Positions 7,762 through 15,202 of a stretch of DNA of 64,000 bases are shown here, piece after piece. The notes beneath the pieces are model-generated. The model had not been told where the DNA came from and made no database searches. It saw only the letters and a list, made by a program, of their open reading frames with translations. This DNA comes from Arthrobacter sp. SPG23 (lineage in GTDB: Bacteria > Actinomycetota > Actinomycetes > Actinomycetales > Micrococcaceae), in NCBI RefSeq assembly GCF_000876655.1, contig NZ_JYCN01000009.1:186001-250000 (forward strand), given 5' to 3'. The position numbers and the translations under genes were made by a program. Each line of letters opens with the position of its first letter. The first letter of the stretch is position 1.

Positions 7762-10377
7762 TCAGTGAGACAGCGCCGTGGCCAAGTACGGCGCCGTACG
7801 GCTAGTCGCGGAACGCGCGACGGCGGCGGGCGTCCCGGATGCCACGATCTCACCGCCGGCGTCGCCACCGGCCGGGCCGAGATCGATCACCCAGTCCGCG
7901 GCGGCCACCACGTCCATCTCGTGTTCCACCACGACGACCGTGTTGCCGGCGTCCACCAGGCCGTGCAGCTGCGCCATGAGCAGCTGGACGTCCGCAGGGT
8001 GGAGTCCTGTGGTGGGCTCGTCCAGCAGGTACAGCGTGTGGCCGCGGCGTGCCCGCTGGAGCTCCGTGGCCAGCTTGATCCGCTGGGCCTCGCCGCCCGA
8101 GAGCTCGGTGGCGGGCTGGCCCAGCCGGAGGTACCCCAGGCCCACGTCGCGCAGGGTCTGCAGGCTGCGGGCAGCGGCGGGAACGCCGGCAAGGAACTCC
8201 GCGGCGGCGTCCACGGTCATGGCCAGCACTTCGGCCACGTTCCTGCCGTCGTACGTCACCTCAAGCGTCTCCGGGTTGTAGCGCGACCCCCCGCATTCAG
8301 GGCAGGGGCCGTAGCTTCCCGGGAGGAACAGCAGCTCCACGGCCACGAACCCTTCGCCCAGGCAGGTCTCGCAGCGGCCGCCGGCCACGTTGAAGGAGAA
8401 CCGTCCTGCGCCGAAACCCCGGGCGCGTGCCTGCTCGGTGGCAGCGAATTCCTTGCGCACGGCGTCGAACAGTCCGGTATACGTTGCCAGGTTGGACCGC
8501 GGCGTGCGGCCGATCGGCTTCTGGTCCACCCGCACCAGCCGGTCTATCCGCTCCATTCCGCTGGTTTCTGCGACAGCTTCGGAAACGATGAGCGGTTCTC
8601 CGGACCCGGCGTCCCCCGATTCCAGGTCTTCGGCGGTTACCGCCGCGGCGGCCGCATTCTGAGCCGCTTCCGGATGCAGCCGCGCCCCCACCACCTCGGC
8701 CAGGACCTGGCTCACCAGCGTGGACTTGCCCGAGCCCGAAACGCCCGTGACCGCGGTCAGGATGCCCAGCGGGAACTCCGCATCGAGATCGCGAAGGTTG
8801 TGCCGACTGATGCCTTTCAACCCGAGCCAGCCGTCCGCCTGCCTGACCTCAGCCTGCCCGCGCGCGCCGCCGTCGTTCTTCTTGCCGTGATTCTTCCGGC
8901 TGTCGCGATTCGCGCCGCCGCCGTCCGGGAACAGGAAGGGCCGCGTGACGGACGATTCCACCTCCGCGAGCCCGGCCACGGGGCCGCTGTACAGGATCTC
9001 GCCGCCGCCTTCGCCGGCGCGGGGCCCAACGTCAACCAGCCAGTCGGCACGACGGACCACGTCCATGTTGTGTTCCACCACGAACACCGAATTCCCGGAG
9101 GACTTGAGCGCTTCGAGCACGGCCTGCAAGGGCTCGGCGTCGGCGGGATGGAGCCCGGCGGACGGCTCGTCCAGCACGTAGACCACGCCGAACAGGCCGG
9201 AGCGCAGCTGGGTGGCGATCCGCAGGCGCTGCATTTCGCCGGGGGAGAGCGTGGGCGTTGCCCGGCCCAGGGCGAGGTAGCCCAGGCCCAGCTCCAGCAG
9301 CACGGTGATCCGCAGCAGGAGGTCACGGGTGATGGCGACCGCCACTTCGTTGGTTTCGCCCGAGGCCGCAGCCCGGCTGGCCGTCCCCGCGTCCTTGAGG
9401 TTGCTGGTGGGCCGGATGATCTCTGCGAGTTCCGCCATGGGCACGGCATTGAGCTCGGCGATGGTGCGGCCCGCGAACGTGACCGCCAGGGCCTCGGGCG
9501 TCAGGCCGCTGCCGCCGCAGCGCTCGCACGGTCCCGTTTCCATGAACCGGAGCACGCGCTGGCGCATGGTGTCGCTCTTGGAGTCGGCCAGCGTGTGGAG
9601 CACGTAGCTCTTGGCGCTCCAGAAGCGGCCCTTGTACGGTTTGGCCACCCGGTCCCGCTTCGGCGTCACCTCCACTACGGGCTGTTCCTCGGTGAAGAGG
9701 ATCCAGTCGCGGTGCTTTTTGGGCAGCTTCCGCCACGGCGTGTTGACGTCGTAGCCCAGGTGGCTGAGGATGTCGCGGAGGTTCTTGCCCTGCCACGCGC
9801 CCGGCCAGGCCGCGATGGCGCCGTCGGCGATGCTCAGCGACGTGTCCGGCACCAGGGATGATTCGCTGACCGTGTGGGCAATGCCCAGTCCGTGGCAGAC
9901 GGGGCAGGCGCCGGCGGCCGTGTTCGGCGAAAACGCGTCCGAGTCCAGCTGGGCCGTGCCTTCCGGATACGTGCCGGCGCGGGAGAACAGCATGCGCAGA
10001 GAGTTGGAGAGGGTGGTCACCGTACCCACGGTGGACCGGCTGCTCGGCGTACCGCGCCGCTGTTGGAGCGCGACGGCGGGAGGCAGCCCCGTGATCAGCT
10101 CCACCTTGGGGTTGTGTCCCTGCTGGATGAGGCGCCGGGCGTACGGGGCCACGGACTCGAAATAGCGGCGCTGGGCTTCCGCGTAGATGGTGCCGAAGGC
10201 GAGGGATGACTTGCCGGAACCGGAAACGCCAGTGAACGCGACGATGGCGTCCCGGGGCACGTCCACGTCCACGTTGCGCAGGTTGTTTTCCCGCGCTCCG
10301 CGCACCCGGACGAATCCGTCGGTGGGGTGGTCCGGAGTCAGGAAGGGCATATTGGAAGCCTGCTTGTTATGTTGCAT
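7762..10377 (-). CDS. UvrA-like ABC ATPase (UvrA2/DrrC type)
   Basis: 871 residues from the ATG at 10377; an ATG at 10350 is an alternative. Two ABC modules: Walker A GVSGSGKSS at about 50-58 and GVSGSGKST in the second half, signatures LSPGE (variant) and LSGGE. There are two pairs of zinc-finger-like cysteines (CPVCHGLG at about 158, CERCGGSG; then CETCLGEG, CPECGGS). The UvrB-contact domain of true UvrA seems absent, since zinc module 1 follows the first P-loop within about 110 residues. Such short UvrA2 proteins are linked to resistance to DNA-binding drugs. Faces the deaminase gene at 10426 across 48 bases. Confidence 0.85.
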   Translation of the reverse strand: MQHNKQASNMPFLTPDHPTDGFVRVRGARENNLRNVDVDVPRDAIVAFTGVSGSGKSSLAFGTIYAEAQRRYFESVAPYARRLIQQGHNPKVELITGLPPAVALQQRRGTPSSRSTVGTVTTLSNSLRMLFSRAGTYPEGTAQLDSDAFSPNTAAGACPVCHGLGIAHTVSESSLVPDTSLSIADGAIAAWPGAWQGKNLRDILSHLGYDVNTPWRKLPKKHRDWILFTEEQPVVEVTPKRDRVAKPYKGRFWSAKSYVLHTLADSKSDTMRQRVLRFMETGPCERCGGSGLTPEALAVTFAGRTIAELNAVPMAELAEIIRPTSNLKDAGTASRAAASGETNEVAVAITRDLLLRITVLLELGLGYLALGRATPTLSPGEMQRLRIATQLRSGLFGVVYVLDEPSAGLHPADAEPLQAVLEALKSSGNSVFVVEHNMDVVRRADWLVDVGPRAGEGGGEILYSGPVAGLAEVESSVTRPFLFPDGGGANRDSRKNHGKKNDGGARGQAEVRQADGWLGLKGISRHNLRDLDAEFPLGILTAVTGVSGSGKSTLVSQVLAEVVGARLHPEAAQNAAAAAVTAEDLESGDAGSGEPLIVSEAVAETSGMERIDRLVRVDQKPIGRTPRSNLATYTGLFDAVRKEFAATEQARARGFGAGRFSFNVAGGRCETCLGEGFVAVELLFLPGSYGPCPECGGSRYNPETLEVTYDGRNVAEVLAMTVDAAAEFLAGVPAAARSLQTLRDVGLGYLRLGQPATELSGGEAQRIKLATELQRARRGHTLYLLDEPTTGLHPADVQLLMAQLHGLVDAGNTVVVVEHEMDVVAAADWVIDLGPAGGDAGGEIVASGTPAAVARSATSRTAPYLATALSH

Positions 10378-10425
10378 TGGTTCGACTCTATCGGTGCGCG
10401 GGCGCTGCGGGCATATCCTTACCGG

Positions 10426-11562
10426 ATGGAAACTTACGACGGCGCGCCCGGACCCGGCGGCGCGCCAGCACTCAGCGATGCTCCTGTATCCGACGCTGGA
10501 CAGCCTTTGGCCGATCAGCCCCTGACTGAACAGCCCGGTGCGGCACAGCCAGACGCCGAAGAGGCCGCAACAGACCAGCCTGTCAAGCTTCTGCCGGTGG
10601 CCGAGCTGCACCTCCACATTGAGGGGACGTTGGAGCCGGAGCTGATCTTCGCCCTTGCCGAACGGAACGGCATCACACTGCCGTACGCGGACTTGGACGA
10701 GCTGCGCGCCCGCTACGAGTTCACCGACCTGCAGTCCTTCCTTGACCTGTATTACGCCAACATGGCCGTGCTGCAGACGGAGCAGGACTTCGCGGATATG
10801 ACCCGCGCCTACCTTGCCCGTGCGGCGGCCGCGGGAGTGCGGCACGCCGAAATCATGATGGACCCGCAGGCCCACGTATCCCGCGGAGTCCCCTTGGGAA
10901 CCTGCGTGAACGGGGTCGCCTCCGTGCTGGCCAACTCGCTGGAGGAGTTCGGGGTGTCCACCCTGCTCATCGCCGCGTTCCTGCGAGACCTGTCCGAGGA
11001 ATCGGCCCTCGAAGTCCTGGAACAGCTGCTGGCCATGAACGCGCCCATCGCCGGCATCGGCCTCGACTCGGCCGAGGTGGGCAACCCCCCGGCCAAATTC
11101 GAACGGCTGTTCGCGCGGGCGAAGGAAGCAGGTCTGCACCGGATCGCGCACGCCGGCGAGGAGGGCCCGCCGTCGTACATTATCGATGCGCTGGAACTGC
11201 TGGACGTGGAGCGGATCGATCACGGCATCCGCTGCATGGAGGACCCCGACCTGGTGGAGCACCTCGTCGCGGAGCGCGTGCCGCTGACCGTATGCCCGTT
11301 GTCCAACGTGCGGCTCCGTGCCGTGGACACCCTGGCCGAGCACCCGCTGCCGGCCATGCTCGCTGCGGGACTGAACGTCAGCGTGAACTCGGACGATCCT
11401 GCGTACTTCGGCGGCTATGTGGACGACAACTTCCTGCAGCTGCAAACCGTCCTGGGGCTGTCCGAGTTCGACCGGGTGCGGCTGGCCTCCAACTCGATCC
11501 GCTCCTCGTTCGCGGACGAGGAGCGCAAAACCGAGTTGCTCGCGGAACTCGGCTACTCCTAA
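10426..11562 (+). CDS. add: adenosine/adenine deaminase family enzyme
   Basis: 378 residues from the ATG at 10426. Residues 1-52 are an acidic, Pro/Gln/Ala-rich tail not needed for the fold. The catalytic domain starts with HLHIEGT (metal ligands HLH at 62-64) and continues with HAGEEG (catalytic Glu), the HGIRCMED loop and the metal-binding aspartate in NSDDPAYF. CPLSNVRLR matches the subgroup of adenine deaminases better than the CPTSN of classical adenosine deaminases. Purine salvage in the cytosol is the expected role. Which base or nucleoside is used stays open. Confidence 0.85.
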   Translation: METYDGAPGPGGAPALSDAPVSDAGQPLADQPLTEQPGAAQPDAEEAATDQPVKLLPVAELHLHIEGTLEPELIFALAERNGITLPYADLDELRARYEFTDLQSFLDLYYANMAVLQTEQDFADMTRAYLARAAAAGVRHAEIMMDPQAHVSRGVPLGTCVNGVASVLANSLEEFGVSTLLIAAFLRDLSEESALEVLEQLLAMNAPIAGIGLDSAEVGNPPAKFERLFARAKEAGLHRIAHAGEEGPPSYIIDALELLDVERIDHGIRCMEDPDLVEHLVAERVPLTVCPLSNVRLRAVDTLAEHPLPAMLAAGLNVSVNSDDPAYFGGYVDDNFLQLQTVLGLSEFDRVRLASNSIRSSFADEERKTELLAELGYS

Positions 11563-11595
11563 GTTGGCGCGGGCCTGGCGAGTGCTTGCGGGGCC

Positions 11596-11770
11596 GTGGA
11601 AGAAGCTGACGAAAACAACCTCGAGGTGGGCAAACCCAAGGATTGGGCCGCAGGTTTTCCCGGCGTCACCATTCCATGGGCCGGGCCGGGCCGTGCGAGG
11701 CAGCGTTCTACACCAGCGGCCGCACGTCCAATGAGGCTGCGTTCCTGTACCAGCGGCGTTGGGGCGGCCG
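11596..11770 (+). pseudogene. remnant of FdhF/YdeP-type molybdopterin oxidoreductase
   Basis: The frame from 11596 gives DENNLEVGKPKDWAAGFPGV, the N-terminal signature of FdhF/YdeP proteins. After a shift of frame near 11700 the bases encode AAFYTSGRTSNEAAFLYQ (about 11699-11752), which in intact family members (usually more than 700 residues) lies well over 100 residues further on. So this is a doubly deleted scar, not a gene. It sits between the deaminase and the aldo/keto reductase. The identification rests on two remembered motifs, both strong. Confidence 0.7.
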
Positions 11771-11773
11771 GTC

Positions 11774-12748
11774 TCAGACGTCGATCGAATCCATGTGCGG
11801 GTAGCGTGCCCCCGCCGCCACCCCGGCAGGGGCCAGCTCGTCGAGCAGGGTGAGGTCCTGGTCGGAGAGTTCGACGTCGAGCGCACCGAGGTTTTCCCGT
11901 AGGCGCCCGCGTTTCTTGGTGCCGGGGATGGGGACGATGTGTTCGCCCTGCGCCAGCAGCCAGGCCAGCGCCAGCTGCGCGGGGGTGCACTCCTTCTGGT
12001 CCGCCAGTTCTTTCACCCTGTCCACCAGTTCGAGGTTCCGGGTGAAGTTCCCGCCTTGGAAACGGGGCGAGTGGCGCCGGAAATCGTCCGGCGCGAAGTC
12101 CTCGGGGGTGCGCAACTGGCCAGTCAGGAAACCCCGGCCCAGCGGGCTGTAGGGTACGAAGCCGATGCCAAGTTCCGCCAGCAAGGGAAAGACCTTCGTC
12201 TCCGGTTCCCGCTCCCAGAGGGAGTACTCCGTTTGCAGCGCAGTGATCGGATGGACTGCGTGGGCGCGCCTGATGGTGTCGGCGCTGGCCTCGGACAGGC
12301 CCAGATGGCGAACTTTGCCGGCCTGGACCAGTTCCGCCATGGCACCCACGGTGTCCTCGATGGGCACAGTTTTGTCCACGCGGTGCTGGTAATAGAGGTC
12401 GATGTGGTCCACCCCGAGGCGCTGCAGGCTCGCGTCGCAGGCGGAACGGACGTAGTCGGGCCGGCCGTTGATGCCAACCCAGGAGCCGTCCTCGCGGCGT
12501 TCATTGCCGAACTTGGTGGCAAGGACAACCTCGGACCGCCGGCCGGCTATGGCCCGTCCCACCAGTTGTTCATTGGTGAAGGGTCCGTACATGTCCGCTG
12601 TGTCCAGGAGTGTTCCGCCGGCGTCGAGGAACGCGTGGATGGTGGCCACGGATTCGTTGTCGTCGCCCGTGCCGTAAAACTCACTCATGCCCATGCAGCC
12701 GAGGCCTAGGGCAGAAACGGTCAGCGTGCCAAGAGTTCGGGTGTCCAT
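11774..12748 (-). CDS. aldo/keto reductase
   Basis: 324 residues from the ATG at 12748, chosen because GAGGAG lies seven bases upstream. TIM-barrel aldo/keto reductase motifs run in order: [22 protein letters not shown] (catalytic Asp and Tyr), LATKFG (Lys), YYQHRVD (His), and [19 protein letters not shown]; then [14 protein letters not shown], the NADPH 2'-phosphate contact. The family reduces aldehydes and ketones with NADPH, and this branch (AKR13/YajO-like) is common in actinobacteria. Substrate unknown. Monocistronic by context. Confidence 0.9.
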   Translation of the reverse strand: MDTRTLGTLTVSALGLGCMGMSEFYGTGDDNESVATIHAFLDAGGTLLDTADMYGPFTNEQLVGRAIAGRRSEVVLATKFGNERREDGSWVGINGRPDYVRSACDASLQRLGVDHIDLYYQHRVDKTVPIEDTVGAMAELVQAGKVRHLGLSEASADTIRRAHAVHPITALQTEYSLWEREPETKVFPLLAELGIGFVPYSPLGRGFLTGQLRTPEDFAPDDFRRHSPRFQGGNFTRNLELVDRVKELADQKECTPAQLALAWLLAQGEHIVPIPGTKKRGRLRENLGALDVELSDQDLTLLDELAPAGVAAGARYPHMDSIDV

Positions 12749-13062
12749 GGTGGTCTCCTCATCGAGGGAATGTCGGACTGGCGCGGTGGCTTCACGGGAA
12801 GGTCGCCTCATTAGAGGCAGGACGCCACTATAGGCATGTCCTTTCCGGGCCCACAACGGGTGGTCCGGAATCCAGCTGGTCCGCCTGCTTGTCAACAGGC
12901 CCAAAGTCCCGTTGTTTCCGTCCCGTAGCTGAGACGCTAAGATCACTTGCGCTGCATTCGGCGTCACAGTCGGTCACGACACACGTTGTTAACGCCCATA
13001 GTCGCCTCTAGTTACAGTTCACTGGCAAAATGCTGAGTGATCACCTGCTCGAAAGGACAAAT
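12749..13062. promoter_or_regulatory. divergent promoter region between aldo/keto reductase and X25 protein
   Basis: About 315 bases without a gene between two divergent starts. The half near 13000 is clearly richer in A+T (GTTGTTAACGCCC, TAGTTACAGTTC) and probably holds the promoter for the gene at 13063. A GAAAGGAC ribosome site precedes that gene. No clear inverted repeat or known operator was recognised. Confidence 0.4.
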
Positions 13063-13932
13063 ATGCCCACGGCTATTGCAGACACCACCACTGTTCGACT
13101 CAAATCAGTGCTCGACATCCTCGCAGAAAGCGTTCTGTCAGGCGAGACCCTCGGCGCGGGCGCGGTCCTGGCCCAGGCCACGGTCCGGGTACCGCTGAAC
13201 GAGAAGGAAAGTGAGCTGCTCAGCGGAGGCATTCCCCGGGGACACAAGGCACTGACCACCGCCACCAGCAAGCTGGTCAAGGCCGGCTGGCTCGTCAAGG
13301 GACGCAGCGGCTGGACCATCACCGAGGACGGCCTCCGTGCCACGGTGGCCTTCCCGGATGCTGACTCCTTTGCCACCGCTCTCGCCGAGGGAACTCCGGT
13401 GCCCGCTGACATTCCGGTCCCCACGTCTCTTCCCGCCAAGGCTGCGGCTCCCAAGGCCGCACCGAAGAAGAAGGCGCCCTCCAAGGCTGCCAAGGTGGTC
13501 GAAAAGGCTGCTGAGCTGATCGAGGACGCCGTGGCGCCTGTGGCGAAGGCTGTGCGCACGCGCAAGGCCGCCGCCAAGCCGGCCAAAGCCAGCGAGGACA
13601 CCCCGGCAGAAGCGCCCAGCGTGGAGTCGATCGACCAGCCGGAAGCAGTGGCCATCGCCGGTGACTTCAACGTGCTGCTGGGAGCGCCCGCGAACTGGGC
13701 GCCGCAGTACGACGAAGCGCAGATGAAGCTGGATGCAGTGGACCAGCTGTGGAAGCTCACCACGGACCTTCCGGCCGGGCACTACAGCTTCAAGATCGCG
13801 CTCAACCGCTCCTGGGATGAGAACTACGGGGCGTTCGGTGCGTTTGACGGCGCCAACCACGAACTCCACCACCCCGGCGGCCGGATCACCTTCAACTACG
13901 ATCACCGGACCCGGGACATCACCCTGGTATAA
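13063..13932 (+). CDS. winged-helix + histone-H1-like linker + X25 (pullulanase-type) domain protein
   Basis: 289 residues from the ATG at 13063 (GAAAGGAC upstream). Residues 10-110 look like a winged-helix or small DNA-binding-type domain (GHKALTTATSKLVKAGWLVK, then WTITEDGLRATVAF). Residues about 124-180 are Lys/Ala/Pro repeats (KAAPKKKAPSKAAKV, RTRKAAAKPAK) like histone H1 tails. Residues 194-289 match the X25/pullulanase starch-binding-type module: GDFN...GAPANWAPQYDEAQM, then LPAGHYSFKIALN. There is no signal peptide, so it is cytoplasmic. Known relatives are only annotated by the X25 domain. A link between glycogen or glucan sensing and DNA is inference. Confidence 0.75.
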   Translation: MPTAIADTTTVRLKSVLDILAESVLSGETLGAGAVLAQATVRVPLNEKESELLSGGIPRGHKALTTATSKLVKAGWLVKGRSGWTITEDGLRATVAFPDADSFATALAEGTPVPADIPVPTSLPAKAAAPKAAPKKKAPSKAAKVVEKAAELIEDAVAPVAKAVRTRKAAAKPAKASEDTPAEAPSVESIDQPEAVAIAGDFNVLLGAPANWAPQYDEAQMKLDAVDQLWKLTTDLPAGHYSFKIALNRSWDENYGAFGAFDGANHELHHPGGRITFNYDHRTRDITLV

Positions 13933-13943
13933 GCCGCCCTTTT

Positions 13944-13990
13944 CCAGCGGCGCTGCTCCAAGCCGAGCTGCTCCCAGCGGCGCTGCTCCA
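13944..13990. repeat. 17-bp direct repeat with degenerate middle copy
   Basis: CCAGCGGCGCTGCTCCA occurs at 13944-13960 and again at 13974-13990, with a partial copy (GAGCTGCTCC) between. It follows 12 bases after the stop of the X25 gene. It could be slipped-strand duplication; no terminator stem is obvious. Confidence 0.6.
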
Positions 13991-14082
13991 CGCAGCGCTG
14001 AAGGGTGCTCCTGTAGGCAGCTGACCCTGATCGGCCTAGAATCAGAGCCATCAGGGTCAGCTCCACAAAGGTGCGGTGCGGC

Positions 14083-14877
14083 ATGGACACCGTTGAGATT
14101 TCAGGACTGCGAATCAGCTATCAGCGTGCGGGCCAAGGTCCTCCGCTGGTACTTCTTCACGGTGCGTACGAGGACAGCCGCGTCTGGCGTCAACAGCTGG
14201 AAGGCCTGTCCGGCGAGTTCACGGTCATTGCCTGGGATGCCCCGGGCTGCGGCCGGTCCGACGATCCTCCGCCGGACTTCTCCGGCCGTGAACTGGGCGA
14301 TGCGCTCGCCGGGTTCCTCCGCGAGGTGGCGCCGCGGAAACCGCACGTCCTGGGGCTGTCCTGGGGTTCAGGCGTCGCCCTGGAGCTGTACCGGGGCCAC
14401 CCGAACATGGCGGCCTCCCTGCTGCTGGTTTCGGCCTACGCAGGCTGGGCCGGCTCGCTGCCGCCGGAGGAAGTCGAGCGCCGGTATGCGCAGATACTCG
14501 CGGAGCTGGACCAGCCGCCGGAACAGTTCATCCCCGTCTGGTTGCCCACGTTGTTCACGGAGCGCCCGGATCCCGCCGTCGTCGCAGAGACGAGCGCCAT
14601 CATGGCCGACTTCCATCCCGCAGGCATGCGGGCCATGCTGAGCGCCAGCGGTCATGCCGATTACCGTGACGTACTTCCCACCATCAGTGTCCCCACGCTG
14701 CTGCTCTACGGGGCAGAAGACGTGCGGTCGCCGCTGGCGGTGGCACAGGAAATGCTCCGCCAGATTCCCGGTTCGCAGCTCGTGGTGATTCCCGGCGTCG
14801 GGCATTTAGTCGCAGCCGAAACGCCGGAGGCGTTCAACACCGAAGTGCGCCGGTTCCTGCACAGCATCGGCGACTAA
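14083..14877 (+). CDS. alpha/beta hydrolase
   Basis: 264 residues. HG oxyanion motif at 26-27 (VLLHGAY), nucleophile elbow GLSWGSG with Ser 94 or so, acidic residue in LLYGAEDVRSP, and catalytic His in IPGVGH near the end: a complete catalytic triad of the alpha/beta hydrolase fold. The ATG at 14083 (MDTVEISGLR) is preferred; a GTG at 14071 would add four residues, and the only ribosome-like site (AAAGG) overlaps it. Soluble esterase- or lactonase-like enzyme; substrate unknown. Confidence 0.88.
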   Translation: MDTVEISGLRISYQRAGQGPPLVLLHGAYEDSRVWRQQLEGLSGEFTVIAWDAPGCGRSDDPPPDFSGRELGDALAGFLREVAPRKPHVLGLSWGSGVALELYRGHPNMAASLLLVSAYAGWAGSLPPEEVERRYAQILAELDQPPEQFIPVWLPTLFTERPDPAVVAETSAIMADFHPAGMRAMLSASGHADYRDVLPTISVPTLLLYGAEDVRSPLAVAQEMLRQIPGSQLVVIPGVGHLVAAETPEAFNTEVRRFLHSIGD

Positions 14878-14929
14878 CCACGCATCGGCTAATCACGCAT
14901 CGGCGATAAGCGCGGCCGTGAGCCGAATT

Positions 14930-15160
14930 TCAGAACCGTGTGGGGTCCGGGTTCGGTGCGGGTGGCACCGGTGGCATGGGTCCCGGGTCCGGAATCGGCA
15001 GCGGACCGGGCGTCGGGGATGGTTCCGGTCCCGGATGCGGCGGCCGGGGCTCCGTGGGGTCCGGTCTGCTGGGCGGGAACGGGTTGTCCGGGTCGGGCGG
15101 TCCGGTGGGTCCCGGTTCCGGCGGGAACGGATCCGGCTCGGGAAGCGGCGGAATAGTCAT
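14930..15160 (-). CDS. proline-rich 76-residue protein
   Basis: 35 of 76 residues are proline, mostly in PDP, PEP, PPxP and PGP units with Asp and Glu between. There is no hydrophobic segment or cysteine. It is taken as a real gene because a near-ideal ribosome site (AAGGAGA) stands five bases before the ATG, and because it starts only 42 bases after the alpha-glucosidase on the same strand, so the two are very likely co-transcribed. Such a chain should form an extended polyproline helix. I know no family. The main doubt is that GC-rich DNA can encode proline runs by chance. Confidence 0.6.
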   Translation of the reverse strand: MTIPPLPEPDPFPPEPGPTGPPDPDNPFPPSRPDPTEPRPPHPGPEPSPTPGPLPIPDPGPMPPVPPAPNPDPTRF

Positions 15161-15202
15161 GATGCTCTCCTTGCTTGGCTGGCGTGCTTGGCTGGTGTTT
15201 GG

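Noticed and set aside
7765..9861. 698-codon plus-strand open frame
   Set aside because: Antisense to the UvrA-like ATPase, which has all ABC motifs; a GC-bias artefact.
10378..11886. Minus-strand open frame continuing 500 codons upstream of the UvrA-like protein
   Set aside because: It is exactly antisense to the deaminase gene, has no family features, and arises from strong third-position G/C bias. The real start is at 10377 or 10350.
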